From assembly GCF_002272015.1 (NCBI RefSeq), contig NZ_NPBY01000027.1, forward strand, positions 62,001 to 126,000: a stretch of 64,000 nt of DNA. Reading direction: 5' to 3'. Position numbers and translations under genes: made by a program. The notes beneath the pieces were generated by a model. That model saw only the letters and a list, made by a program, of their open reading frames with translations. It was not told where the DNA came from and searched no databases. Below are positions 25,019-32,782 of this stretch, one piece after another (position 1 is the stretch's first letter; each line of letters begins with the position of its first letter). Source of the stretch: Paenibacillus campinasensis. GTDB lineage: Bacteria > Bacillota > Bacilli > Paenibacillales > Paenibacillaceae.

Positions 25019-25792
25019 TTGAAGGGGAAGGTGGCGCTGATTACAGGCAGTGCGACGGGACTCGGCAAGATGACTGCATTGTCGCTTGCACGTCAGGGAT
25101 GCCATATTGCCGTTAACTATGTGAACAGTCAAGCGCAGGCAGAGTCGCTTTGCCGAGAGATACAGAAGTTTGGCGTGTCATCGATATCGGTTCAGGCGGA
25201 TATAACCGATGAGCAGCAGTTGTACTCGCTTGTGGATACAACGGAGCAGCAGCTTGGAACGGTGGATATTCTTGTTAACAATGCAGGGCCATATATTCAT
25301 GAGCGGCGGTTGTTTGCCGACTATTCCAGAGATGAGATTGTTCGTCTCGTCAACGGGAATCTAACCGGGGTTATGCTTCTGGATCATCGCGTGCTGCCGG
25401 CTATGCGGGAGAAGAAGTGGGGACGAATTATTCATTTCGGCTTCGGGCATGCAGTGGAGGCGCGGGCCTGGCCGCATCGGGCCGTATATGCCGCGGCCAA
25501 GGTCGGGCTGGTGTCGTTCACGAAGACGCTTGCGATTGAGGAAGCGCCGCACGGGATTACGGTCAATATGGTGTGTCCCGGTGATATTCGGGGAGCGAAC
25601 AAGGAGAAGACGATTGAAGAAGTGACCGGCGTCGATGACGGGCTGACACCGCGAGGGCGCTCCGGAAGCGGGGAAGATGTAGCCCGGGTGATTGAGTTTC
25701 TGTGCCAGGATCGATCGGATTTCCTAACCGGCAACATGATCAATGTGTCCGGCGGGCTTGATCCGATCCGTTCACGGATTAAACCGGAATGA
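25019..25792 (+). CDS. Short-chain dehydrogenase/reductase with atypical active site
   Basis: 257-residue Rossmann-fold oxidoreductase. The cofactor motif is TGSATGLG near residue 10, the NNAG motif is present near 88, and the catalytic YxxxK reads YAAAK near 160. The Ser that normally lies 13 residues before the Tyr is not seen: that stretch reads HFGFGHAVEARAW. The enzyme may therefore have altered or lost standard activity. TTG at 25019 is preferred because GGAGGAGGG precedes it; 20 extra codons upstream lack a ribosome site. Substrate unknown. Confidence 0.82.
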   Translation: MKGKVALITGSATGLGKMTALSLARQGCHIAVNYVNSQAQAESLCREIQKFGVSSISVQADITDEQQLYSLVDTTEQQLGTVDILVNNAGPYIHERRLFADYSRDEIVRLVNGNLTGVMLLDHRVLPAMREKKWGRIIHFGFGHAVEARAWPHRAVYAAAKVGLVSFTKTLAIEEAPHGITVNMVCPGDIRGANKEKTIEEVTGVDDGLTPRGRSGSGEDVARVIEFLCQDRSDFLTGNMINVSGGLDPIRSRIKPE

Positions 25793-25835
25793 CTCGACTG
25801 CTTGAAGTGAACGATTCTGTATGGAATGACAGCAA

Positions 25836-25876
25836 AAAAAAGAGTCTTGGTTCGGAGAAGAACCAAGACTTTCTTT
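25836..25876. terminator. Bidirectional terminator between the SDR and NifU-like genes
   Basis: AGTCTTGGTTC (25843-25853) pairs with GAACCAAGACT (25860-25870). A-run on the left and TTTCTTTT on the right allow function on both strands. Confidence 0.9.
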
Positions 25877-25891
25877 TATAATAAACCATGA

Positions 25892-26137
25892 TTAGAATAC
25901 TTGTACTACTTCTTGAACGCCTTCCACTTCTTCAACGAGGGCGCGTTCAATTCCTGCCTTCAGTGTAATGGTGGAGCTTGGGCAGCTTCCGCAAGCACCC
26001 ATCAGCTTCAGCTTAACGATGCCGTCTTCAACGTCGACCAATTCCACGTCACCGCCGTCGCGCTGCAGGAACGGACGAAGCTTATCAAGCACTTCAGCCA
26101 CTTCATCATACATGGTGATTTGTGCGTTATCGCTCAT
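25892..26137 (-). CDS. NifU-like Fe-S scaffold/carrier protein (YutI-like)
   Basis: 81-residue Nfu domain protein that carries Fe-S clusters to target enzymes. The cluster-binding pair is C49 and C52 in GACGSCPSS. Only the Nfu domain is present, with no N-terminal IscU part. The start at 26137 follows AAAGGAG; the longer frame runs over the promoter. Together with yuzB and yutJ next to it, it repeats the B. subtilis yutI-yuzB-yutJ neighbourhood. Confidence 0.92.
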   Translation of the reverse strand: MSDNAQITMYDEVAEVLDKLRPFLQRDGGDVELVDVEDGIVKLKLMGACGSCPSSTITLKAGIERALVEEVEGVQEVVQVF

Positions 26138-26221
26138 CTTGTTCAACTCCTTTCCTTTCTTTATTATAGTACATAAACCGCCAAAATAAAATGGCAAACT
26201 TATAAGGCAGGTTCTTGACTT

Positions 26222-26470
26222 ATGTCCATTATGATTGAATTTTGCACGAGTAACAGCTATTTCGGAACGGATCAGGCGCTTCAGCCGCTTGCCGAGCGGT
26301 TTGATTGCCAAATTATTGAATATGGCTGCTTGACCGACTGCGGGCAATGTTACCTGGCGCCTTTTGCCTATGTGGATGGCGACCGGGTGGAAGCCGTCAC
26401 GTCCGAAGAACTGTTCGCCCTTATTTCACAGAAGCTTGAGCTTCTAGAGCAGGAGAATGAGAAGGGCTAA
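26222..26470 (+). CDS. yuzB: DUF1450 protein (YuzB-like)
   Basis: 82-residue protein that starts MSIMIEFC and contains [11 protein letters not shown] near residues 39-49, the Cys-rich loop of the DUF1450/YuzB family. The cysteine arrangement suggests a thioredoxin-like ferredoxin fold or metal binding, not proven. Its stop codon overlaps the stop of the convergent yutJ-like gene by four bases (26467-26470), so there is no room for a terminator between them. Confidence 0.88.
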   Translation: MSIMIEFCTSNSYFGTDQALQPLAERFDCQIIEYGCLTDCGQCYLAPFAYVDGDRVEAVTSEELFALISQKLELLEQENEKG

Positions 26471-27525
26471 TAATTCCGCTTCGACTTCCACAGGACACCG
26501 CTTTTCAGGATGCGCGGTACGCGTCCGATGACCGAAGTGCTCCCCATCAATCCGAAGCCGGCATGCTTGCCAAGGGAACCGAGCGTCCCTTTCAGCTTCA
26601 ACGGATGGACTTTAGGGGTATCATTTCTCCACAGCGCCTTCAGCACGTTGCCGACCTGCTCCGCCTGCGCGCCTGCAGCCTGGGCACTCGGCACGAACGG
26701 AAGGCTGGCGCAATCGCCGATGACGTATACCTCAGGGTGAGAGGGCACCTGATACCATTCATTCAGCAGGATACGGCCGCTGCGGTCTTTGGGCAGATCG
26801 AGCTCCTGAACGACCTTGACCGGCTGAATGCCGGCCGTCCAGACCGCGATGTCGGTTTCGATAGGTTCTTCAAGGTTGAATACCGCATCCTGCTCCACCC
26901 GGGAGACAGACACGCCGTTATGGATTTCCACATTGTGATCCTCAAACCAGCGGTGAATATAAGCAGACAAACGATTCGGAAAAGAAGAAAGGACCCGTTG
27001 TCCCCGATCGAGGATGGCGATATTCAAGTCAGGCCGGCTCTCCCGCAGATCGGCTGCAAGCTCGATCCCGCTCAAGCCGCCGCCGATAATATGAACCCGG
27101 CTGTACGGTCTGAGGTTGTTCAGACGGACGTACGTTTCTCTGGCCGCTGCAAATGACTGCAGACTGCAAGTGTATTCTTCGGCTCCCGGAACGCCGTGGT
27201 ACCGGTCTGTACACCCGAGCGCGATGGCCAGCTGGTCATATTCTATCGGATCATCGTTCAGCATAAGCACCCGCTTGTTCTCCAGATCAATCTCTGTCAC
27301 CTCGCCGTACAGGATGCGCAATCCTTCATATTGAGGGAATTTCACGCGTACCGATACATCGGAGACGGTTCCGGCAGCCAGAGCGTAATATTCGGTCTTC
27401 AAGCCCTGGTAGGGCATGCGGTCGACGAGAATAACTTCTACATCTGGAGGAAGATAGCCGCTGAACAATTCTTGAATCAAAGCGAGGCCGCCATAGCCTC
27501 CACCGAGAATGACGAGCTTTTTCAT
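26467..27525 (-). CDS. yutJ: NDH-2-like NAD(P)/FAD-dependent oxidoreductase (YutJ-like)
   Basis: 352-residue flavoprotein of the type II NADH dehydrogenase family. The FAD-binding GGGYGGL motif is at residues 8-14, a second dinucleotide site HIIGGGLSGIELA near 145, and the C-terminal FAD contact YVIGDCAS near 270. It is shorter than YumB at 34275 and lacks an obvious C-terminal membrane anchor. ATG 27525 follows AAAGGAAG. Synteny with nfu and yuzB matches B. subtilis. Electron acceptor is unknown. Confidence 0.88.
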   Translation of the reverse strand: MKKLVILGGGYGGLALIQELFSGYLPPDVEVILVDRMPYQGLKTEYYALAAGTVSDVSVRVKFPQYEGLRILYGEVTEIDLENKRVLMLNDDPIEYDQLAIALGCTDRYHGVPGAEEYTCSLQSFAAARETYVRLNNLRPYSRVHIIGGGLSGIELAADLRESRPDLNIAILDRGQRVLSSFPNRLSAYIHRWFEDHNVEIHNGVSVSRVEQDAVFNLEEPIETDIAVWTAGIQPVKVVQELDLPKDRSGRILLNEWYQVPSHPEVYVIGDCASLPFVPSAQAAGAQAEQVGNVLKALWRNDTPKVHPLKLKGTLGSLGKHAGFGLMGSTSVIGRVPRILKSGVLWKSKRNY

Positions 27526-27587
27526 AGATTTCTTCCTTTCTTGAGAGAAAATGCGTATGAATGTGATTCTTGAATCCGCTTTCGCAA

Positions 27588-27609
27588 GAAAAACGCCGCT
27601 ATAAGCGGC
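27588..27609 (-). terminator. Short intrinsic terminator after mqnE
   Basis: GCCGCT and AGCGGC with a 3-base loop; on the minus strand GTTTTTC follows. Confidence 0.65.
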
Positions 27610-27719
27610 TTATGGATTTCCACCCTATATGATCACTTTAACCGAATTTCCGCTATCGGGAACATTCTGTATCTGTATAGGCTTGATTCGGTCTGGTCTA
27701 GGCTGGCTTGTTATACTTC

Positions 27720-28826
27720 TTATTCGTATACTTTAATTTCGTTATAGAACGTATCGCGCTCCACAGGAATGCGTCCTGCACCCTTGATCAGCCAGACGAG
27801 CTCTTTGCGCGTCAGTCCTTCCGGTGTCAATGCTCCGGCAGCATGGCTGATTCTTTCCTTCAGAATGGTGCCGTGCACATCAGAGGCTCCGAAGCTCAGA
27901 GCAACCTGGGTCAGCTGTGGACCGATATTAATGAAATAGGCCTTGATATGGTCAAAATTGTCCAGCATCAAACGGCTGATGGCGATGGTCTTCAGGTCTT
28001 CATAAGCCGAGTTGCGGCGCATAATGCTGGCATTCTTGCTCTTCGGCTGCATCGACAGCGGAATGAAGACGAGGAAGCCTCCGGTTTCATCTTGCAGATC
28101 CCGGATTTGGATCATATGGCGAATCCGGTCTTCATGACTTTCGATCGCGCCGTACAGCATGGTCGTATGCGTCTTCATGCCGAGCTGATGCGCGGTGCGG
28201 TGCACGTCCAGGTATTGATCGACATTGGCTTTATCGACTTTCATTTTCTGACGGTATTGATCCGACAGAATTTCAGCCCCGCCGCCGGTGAGCGTCTTCA
28301 GGCCCGCTTTGCGCAGCTCCTCTAGCACTTCCTTCGTGCTGAGACCGCTGATGCGGGTGAAGAATTCGATTTCTGCCGCTGTGTAAGCCTTCAGTGTAAC
28401 ATCAGGGAAGCGCTCGTTCAGCGCCTTCAGCGAGTCCACATAATATTGAAACGGCACATGATTATTATGTCCGCCGACAATATGAAATTCCCGAACACCC
28501 GGATGGATATGCTGCTCAACATATTCAATCATTTCCTGACCGGAAAGGGTGTACGCGCCTTCCTCGCCCTGATCTTTTCTAAAATTACAAAAAGCGCAGT
28601 GGGATTCACATACATTGGTGAAATAAAGGCTCATATTTTCAATAAAATAAACCTTTTTCCCGTTCTTGCGCAGATTCACTTCATTGGCCAGCTGCCCCAG
28701 GGTCAGCAGGTCATCGGTTTCGTACAGATATACACCGTCTTCAAGAGAAAGACGAACGCCATTGCGTACCTTATCGGCGATTTCCGCCATTCTATGGTCG
28801 GTGTAGGGGGTAACGATTGTGGACAT
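27720..28826 (-). CDS. mqnE: Aminodeoxyfutalosine synthase
   Basis: 368-residue radical-SAM enzyme that joins 3-[(1-carboxyvinyl)oxy]benzoate to adenosine in the futalosine route to menaquinone. The [4Fe-4S] motif CxxxCxxC is C73, C77 and C80 in VCESHCAFC. Other family marks are IVGGHNNHVPF near 117, the LTGGGAEIL region near 178 and SKNASIMRRNSAYEDL near 263. The start ATG has GAGGAGGATG upstream. Presence of MqnE indicates that this organism makes menaquinone by futalosine rather than by the classical MenFDCEB route. Confidence 0.95.
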   Translation of the reverse strand: MSTIVTPYTDHRMAEIADKVRNGVRLSLEDGVYLYETDDLLTLGQLANEVNLRKNGKKVYFIENMSLYFTNVCESHCAFCNFRKDQGEEGAYTLSGQEMIEYVEQHIHPGVREFHIVGGHNNHVPFQYYVDSLKALNERFPDVTLKAYTAAEIEFFTRISGLSTKEVLEELRKAGLKTLTGGGAEILSDQYRQKMKVDKANVDQYLDVHRTAHQLGMKTHTTMLYGAIESHEDRIRHMIQIRDLQDETGGFLVFIPLSMQPKSKNASIMRRNSAYEDLKTIAISRLMLDNFDHIKAYFINIGPQLTQVALSFGASDVHGTILKERISHAAGALTPEGLTRKELVWLIKGAGRIPVERDTFYNEIKVYE

Positions 28827-29131
28827 GCTCCATCCTCCTCTTCACACCTTCCATTCTCTGTATCAGAGAATCGAGGTGCTAAAATGGATCATTCCCAAGC
28901 GGGAACGGTCCTCTTGTTTGCGTGCCGAGGCACGATCGTTTTGTGAAAAAATATACAATAATAATCCCATCGCTTCCGGCGGCTGCGAGGCCGGCGGAAC
29001 AAACGATCCATCCGGTGCGTTGCCGCCCGGGTTCCTTCCCTATTATAAACCTCACATTTCGGAGGGGCAATACTATTGGGGAAAAGCGATAACGCAAAGA
29101 AGACCGTCAAAACGTACTTTAACGGGGCGAT

Positions 29132-29168
29132 CGCCATATTTTCCCCGCCTGAAGGGAAATATATGGCG
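29132..29168. repeat. Long near-perfect inverted repeat upstream of the IscA-like gene
   Basis: CGCCATATTTTCCC (from 29132) faces GGGAAATATATGGCG (to 29168) around a 7-base loop, with one unpaired base. There is no T-tract, and the sigma-A promoter starts 20 bases later. In the 418-base gap 28827-29244 this and the promoter are the only structures I see. It may be an operator or the terminator of an unseen transcript. Confidence 0.65.
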
Positions 29169-29188
29169 GCGGGCAGGGGGAATGATGC

Positions 29189-29217
29189 TTGAGGGATTGA
29201 GAAGAGAGGAGTATACT
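29189..29217 (+). promoter_or_regulatory. Sigma-A-type promoter of the IscA-like gene
   Basis: TTGAGG (29189-29194), 17 bases, TATACT (29212-29217), followed by the ribosome site GAAAGGAGG 12 bases on. Confidence 0.7.
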
Positions 29218-29244
29218 AAAAGATGAGCGAAAGGAGGATGACCT

Positions 29245-29604
29245 ATGATCACAATCAGTGAAACGGCAGCAGAACGTTTAAAAGAAATGCTGTCCGAACA
29301 GGAAGCACCAAATATGTTCCTTCGTTTGGGGGTAACTGCCGGCGGCTGCAGCGGTTTTTCGTATGCCATGGGCTTTGACGACCAAGAGACGGAAGCTGAT
29401 GTATATATGGATGTTCAGGATTTGAGAATTGTTGTGGAGAAGGATGACATCAAATACCTGAACGGTTTGGAAATTGATTTTGAGGAATCGGGCATGACCG
29501 GAGGGTTTACAATCCACAACCCGAATGCGACCGTTACTTGCGGCTGCGGGGCTTCCTTCCGTACGGCTACCGATGCCGGCAAGCCAAGCGAGGAGCCGTG
29601 CTAA
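29245..29604 (+). CDS. A-type Fe-S carrier (IscA/HesB family, YutM-like)
   Basis: 119-residue protein of the HesB/IscA family that carries Fe-S clusters. The three cluster ligands are C35 (GGCSGF), C99 and C101 (CGCGASF). The final Cys 119 lies outside the family core. AAAGGAGGATGACCT precedes the ATG. B. subtilis YutM lies in the same neighbourhood as yutI and yutJ. A strong terminator makes it a single-gene unit. Confidence 0.93.
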   Translation: MITISETAAERLKEMLSEQEAPNMFLRLGVTAGGCSGFSYAMGFDDQETEADVYMDVQDLRIVVEKDDIKYLNGLEIDFEESGMTGGFTIHNPNATVTCGCGASFRTATDAGKPSEEPC

Positions 29605-29694
29605 GCGGATAATGCTCATACAAGCTTAGATTCCTGTAATATGAACGATAATCCCATACCAGCCATTCTGGTACCGTTAAGGATTGTCGGTTAG

Positions 29695-29732
29695 AGCCTC
29701 TATAGCGTGTTTTTCGCTGTAGAGGCTTTTTT
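29695..29732 (+). terminator. Intrinsic terminator of the IscA-like gene
   Basis: AGCCTCTATAGCG (29695-29707) pairs with CGCTGTAGAGGCT (29715-29727), one G-U pair, followed by TTTTT. Confidence 0.9.
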
Positions 29733-29833
29733 ATATGTTTGCGTTTGAGCAGTTGAAGTACACGGTGCTGAAGACGCCGGGGCTGATCAAGCAATTGGAT
29801 TGGCTATATGGGACAAGGACCGCTAGAGAAGGA

Positions 29834-29873
29834 TAAAAAAATGAGCCCTCGCAGGATTGCTCCATTGAGGGCT
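29834..29873 (-). terminator. Intrinsic terminator of the lipoprotein gene
   Basis: AGCCCTC and GAGGGCT form the stem; on the minus strand CATTTTTTT follows. Confidence 0.75.
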
Positions 29874-29878
29874 AGGTA

Positions 29879-30754
29879 TTAAGGATTCGTGGCGGTTATG
29901 AGTTCATACGCATCCAACACGTTTTTTAACGCTCTTTTTTCCGAATTGGTGATGGTGCGGTCATTGTAGTATTGCGATCCTTCGTGCCGGAGCGTCGTCT
30001 GTTCGGATTCAATAATAGATCGAATCATCTCGATTTCGTTCGAGGTAGGGCTGGTATCGTACCACTCCCATATCTCCCCGCCGCTGTTATCGCGCTGGAC
30101 GTTGAAGTAGCCTGGAAGCATGGTGTATTTAGAATCGTCGGCCTTGATGATGTATTTCTCTATGAATAACCAGTTGTCCGCAGTGTAGCGAATGCGGAGC
30201 CGTAAGAATGGATCGCCATGTTTAGGGACTCCTATGTATAAGTGAATGTCATTCGTATTGATGTATTCAGATGTAGCGTGATCGTAATACCACTCAATCT
30301 CCTTGATCTCGTCAACCTTCTTGCGGAAGGCAGAGAGCGTCTGCTTTATTTTTACAGCACGTTCTTCTTCTTTTTGTTTTGCAGCGGCCTCGGCTTCCTC
30401 TTGTTCCTTCAGTGCAGCAGCCTCGGCCTCCTCTATTTCTCTCAAAACCGCAGCTTCGGCTTCTTCTTTTTCCTTGGCCGCTTTCTCGTCTATTTGATCG
30501 ATCAGCAACTGAGCCTCGGCGGCTTCTGCTGAATCAGGATGATTTCTAATGACAGATCGGAAGGTTCTCCTTGCCGCTTTATCATCCCCTTCTTCTTGCT
30601 TGGCCTTCCCCCTCGCAAGCAATTCGTCCGCAGGTGTGACTTCGTTGTTAACTGAAGAAGCGGGGGGTGGATCGGATTTTGAATCTGATGAGTACGCACA
30701 GCCTGATACCAATAAAGCAGCGACAACCAGAATGGTTAAAAGTTTCAATATCAT
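29879..30754 (-). CDS. Lipoprotein with TPR-like segment and Ala/Glu coiled coil
   Basis: 291 residues. The signal peptide ends in LVSGC with lipidated C19. A Ser/Pro-rich linker leads to a TPR-like pair of helices (about 43-88, with LLARGKAKQEEGDDKAARR). An Ala/Glu-rich coiled coil follows (about 89-135, three imperfect EEAEAAA units), then a C-terminal domain of about 150 residues beginning EIEWYYDHATSEY. The C-terminal domain is not one I recognise. The ribosome site before ATG 30754 is weak, so the start is less certain. It stands alone between terminators. Confidence 0.78.
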   Translation of the reverse strand: MILKLLTILVVAALLVSGCAYSSDSKSDPPPASSVNNEVTPADELLARGKAKQEEGDDKAARRTFRSVIRNHPDSAEAAEAQLLIDQIDEKAAKEKEEAEAAVLREIEEAEAAALKEQEEAEAAAKQKEEERAVKIKQTLSAFRKKVDEIKEIEWYYDHATSEYINTNDIHLYIGVPKHGDPFLRLRIRYTADNWLFIEKYIIKADDSKYTMLPGYFNVQRDNSGGEIWEWYDTSPTSNEIEMIRSIIESEQTTLRHEGSQYYNDRTITNSEKRALKNVLDAYELITATNP

Positions 30755-30954
30755 GGGTAATATTGCCCAATTATACCTGACTTAAGGATTATTTTTCAAT
30801 AAGTGTTTTTGGGGATGTAGTCATGGCAGGGAACACTGCAGTGCACAGAAATGACATGTCCATTCATGCAGCACATAATCGACTTCCGTCAGCGATGGTT
30901 ACGGAGGAGCGTTTGATTGGGGGCTTTTTATATGTGAGCAAAACGCGGTTCAAA

Positions 30955-30999
30955 CAAAAAATGCAGTTGCCTCCTCTGGTATAGAGTGGACAGCTGCAT
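30955..30999 (-). terminator. Intrinsic terminator of the 69-aa membrane protein gene
   Basis: ATGCAG and CTGCAT form the outer stem, with inner CC/GG and CTCT/AGAG pairs; on the minus strand TTTTTTG follows. Confidence 0.75.
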
Positions 31000-31031
31000 G
31001 GCTGATCGCAATCGCATGGGATATGGCAACA

Positions 31032-31241
31032 TCAGGCAGGGAAGAAAAAGGTGTCATTAAGCATGAGCACAATCATCCCGGCTGCGACAAGGGAGAACGC
31101 AATGCAGCCCACGCCGAGTCCCTTGCGGTTGCTCTTAATAAATTTGAAGCCGATGGCAAATATAAGGACCGTGACCGCTGCAAGAGCGACAGACATCCCC
31201 ACGATTGCCACCCAGTACAATATTTCAAATAATTGTTCCAA
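31032..31241 (-). CDS. Small two-helix membrane protein, 69 aa
   Basis: Hypothetical protein with two membrane helices (about residues 9-31 and 43-61) joined by a basic turn KSNRKG. TTG at 31241 is chosen because GAGGAGG lies 9 bases before it; the ATG at 31259 is part of that ribosome site. A TATAAT box lies just upstream on the minus strand. No family recognised. Confidence 0.65.
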   Translation of the reverse strand: MEQLFEILYWVAIVGMSVALAAVTVLIFAIGFKFIKSNRKGLGVGCIAFSLVAAGMIVLMLNDTFFFPA

Positions 31242-31457
31242 GGTAAGAATCCTCCTCATTATACTCCGTTTAGCTTGTGTACGTCGTTGTATGCCTTGTA
31301 CTTACTATACGACATGTCGGCTTGATTTGGAATAGCGCTTCAGAACGGGCGGTGCCCGCCAATTATTAGGCATCCCATACCGGACAATCATCCAAGAGGG
31401 ACAGTGCGTTAGAGAGTACTATATGATATGTCATGAATAAAGGAGGCGAAAGCAGCT

Positions 31458-32120
31458 ATGGCGGGAAGACAATTGGCCAGCAAATGGCTCAAAACCGAGG
31501 CATTGCTGTCTGATCCGCAGGTTGCTCCCTACATTCCGGCCACCCAGGCTTTTGGGACCGAGGCTCTGACCTCGATGCTGGAGGAGCATGGCATGGTTGT
31601 CATCAAGCCGATTATCGGGACTGGCGGCAATGGTGTCATACGCATTCTCAAAAGCGGTACGGGTTACATGGTTACCTACAAAAGACGCACGGTTCATGTG
31701 GAAACGATGGATGCCCTTATGAGGGTACTTGCACGCATGAAATTAAAAAGGGAATACATGATTCAGCAAGGGATACATTTGGCCAAAATACGAGGCCGTC
31801 CGCTGGATTATCGGGTGAAGGTGGTCAAGGAAAGAGGCGCTTGGCGGTTTAAGGCTATGGTCGGCCGGCTTGCCAGTCCGGGACTGATTGTCACGAATAT
31901 TTGCAAAGGCGGAAGTCTGCTGAGAGGAACCCAGGCGATGGTGTTATCCCTGCCGCGTGTGAAAGTAAGGGAGAAACGACGGGAGATGCGCGGCCTCACC
32001 CGGCACTGCATTGCGCTCCTGGAATCCAAATTCCCGGGAATCGCACAGCTCGGTTTTGATTACGGCATCGATCAAGAAGGGAAGATCTGGATTCTGGAAG
32101 TTAATACGCGTCCGAGCTGA
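31458..32120 (+). CDS. YheC/YheD family endospore coat-associated protein, short C terminus
   Basis: 220-residue ATP-grasp-like protein related to YheC/YheD, spore coat-associated proteins. Visible are VVIKPIIGTGGNGVI near residue 47, YMIQQGIHLAKIRGRPLDYRV near 100, LVTNICKGG-like VTNICKGGS near 145, and the metal-binding end WILEVNTRPS. It stops right after NTRPS, where relatives usually continue for 20-40 residues, so it may be naturally short or cut. AAAGGAGG lies 11 bases before the ATG. Confidence 0.82.
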   Translation: MAGRQLASKWLKTEALLSDPQVAPYIPATQAFGTEALTSMLEEHGMVVIKPIIGTGGNGVIRILKSGTGYMVTYKRRTVHVETMDALMRVLARMKLKREYMIQQGIHLAKIRGRPLDYRVKVVKERGAWRFKAMVGRLASPGLIVTNICKGGSLLRGTQAMVLSLPRVKVREKRREMRGLTRHCIALLESKFPGIAQLGFDYGIDQEGKIWILEVNTRPS

Positions 32121-32272
32121 TCTCTTATAGGATGCCCTTCCTCCCTAAGATTATCCAATGAGACCAAATCTAAGCGTTTATATGAAAATTTAATAGGGTA
32201 TTTAATAATTGACACAAAAAAACCGATATAATAGGTGATTAATTTTTTTTATAGTAGATTTGGCTTCTCACC

Positions 32273-32372
32273 TGTGTATAACATTTATCCCCATAATCCA
32301 CGTTGATACGAGCACATTTTTAATACTTACCAACAAATTATACACAGGATTTCCACAGTTGGGTGTGGATAA
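32273..32372. promoter_or_regulatory. Cluster of DnaA boxes upstream of sda
   Basis: Against the DnaA-box consensus TTATCCACA, a perfect box lies at 32364-32372 (reverse strand). One-mismatch boxes are at 32273-32281 (reverse, TTATACACA), 32285-32293 (TTATCCCCA) and 32338-32346 (TTATACACA). Two-mismatch copies are at 32294-32302 and 32349-32357. The perfect box ends 8 bases before the -35 of the sda promoter. In B. subtilis sda is activated by DnaA, which links replication stress to a sporulation block. Confidence 0.85.
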
Positions 32373-32380
32373 GCGAACAG

Positions 32381-32409
32381 TTGTTCCACTATTTAATGTT
32401 TGCTATGAT
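32381..32409 (+). promoter_or_regulatory. Sigma-A-type promoter of sda
   Basis: TTGTTC (32381-32386), 17 bases, TATGAT (32404-32409), directly downstream of the perfect DnaA box. Confidence 0.7.
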
Positions 32410-32444
32410 AGACCCAGGAAAAAAGAGGAAGGGGTGTATAAGAG

Positions 32445-32588
32445 ATGGCTATGTTGTCGGATGAGATGCTGCTCGATTCCTATCATATGGCTGTAGAGTT
32501 AAAGTTGGAACGAGAGTTTATCACTCTCCTGCTGGCCGAAATTCAAAAACGGAACTTGGACACCAATTCCGGCAATGTTTTGCACTAG
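32445..32588 (+). CDS. sda: Sporulation checkpoint protein Sda (histidine kinase inhibitor)
   Basis: 47-residue helical-hairpin protein that binds the dimerisation domain of KinA-type sensor kinases and stops the sporulation phosphorelay when replication is disturbed. The start MAMLSDEMLLDSY aligns with the Sda pattern LSDELLIESY, and L21 and F25, the known kinase-contact residues, are both conserved. GGAAGGGGTG precedes the ATG. The DnaA-box cluster immediately upstream confirms the assignment by context. An internal ATG two codons later is a less likely start. Confidence 0.92.
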   Translation: MAMLSDEMLLDSYHMAVELKLEREFITLLLAEIQKRNLDTNSGNVLH

Positions 32589-32700
32589 TATAGGCTGATG
32601 AACGATAGATGAGATAAATGTCCAAGGAACAGCATGACGAAGCATTGGATCTGTTAGCAATTATCCACCGTATTTGAAGCTTGCTGCTCTACACAAATAG

Positions 32701-32751
32701 AAAAGGTATCTGCCAACCCCACCGGACAGCGGGATGGAGATACCTTTTTTT
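32701..32751. terminator. Bidirectional terminator between sda and yumC
   Basis: AAAAGGTATCT (32701-32711) and AGATACCTTTT (32738-32748) enclose a further CC/GG-rich stem. A-run and T-run at the two ends fit both directions. Confidence 0.9.
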
Positions 32752-32782
32752 GTTTGTATTATTCTGGCAGATGCGAGCGGAT

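Noticed and set aside
29735..29836. 33-codon frame starting MFAFEQLKY after the IscA-like gene terminator
   Set aside because: It begins in the terminator T-tract, has no ribosome site and no family that I recognise. It may be a gene remnant but cannot be supported.
32209..32232. TTGACA and TATAAT upstream of the DnaA-box cluster
   Set aside because: The spacer is 12 bases; the promoter at 32381-32409 has correct spacing and is closer to sda.
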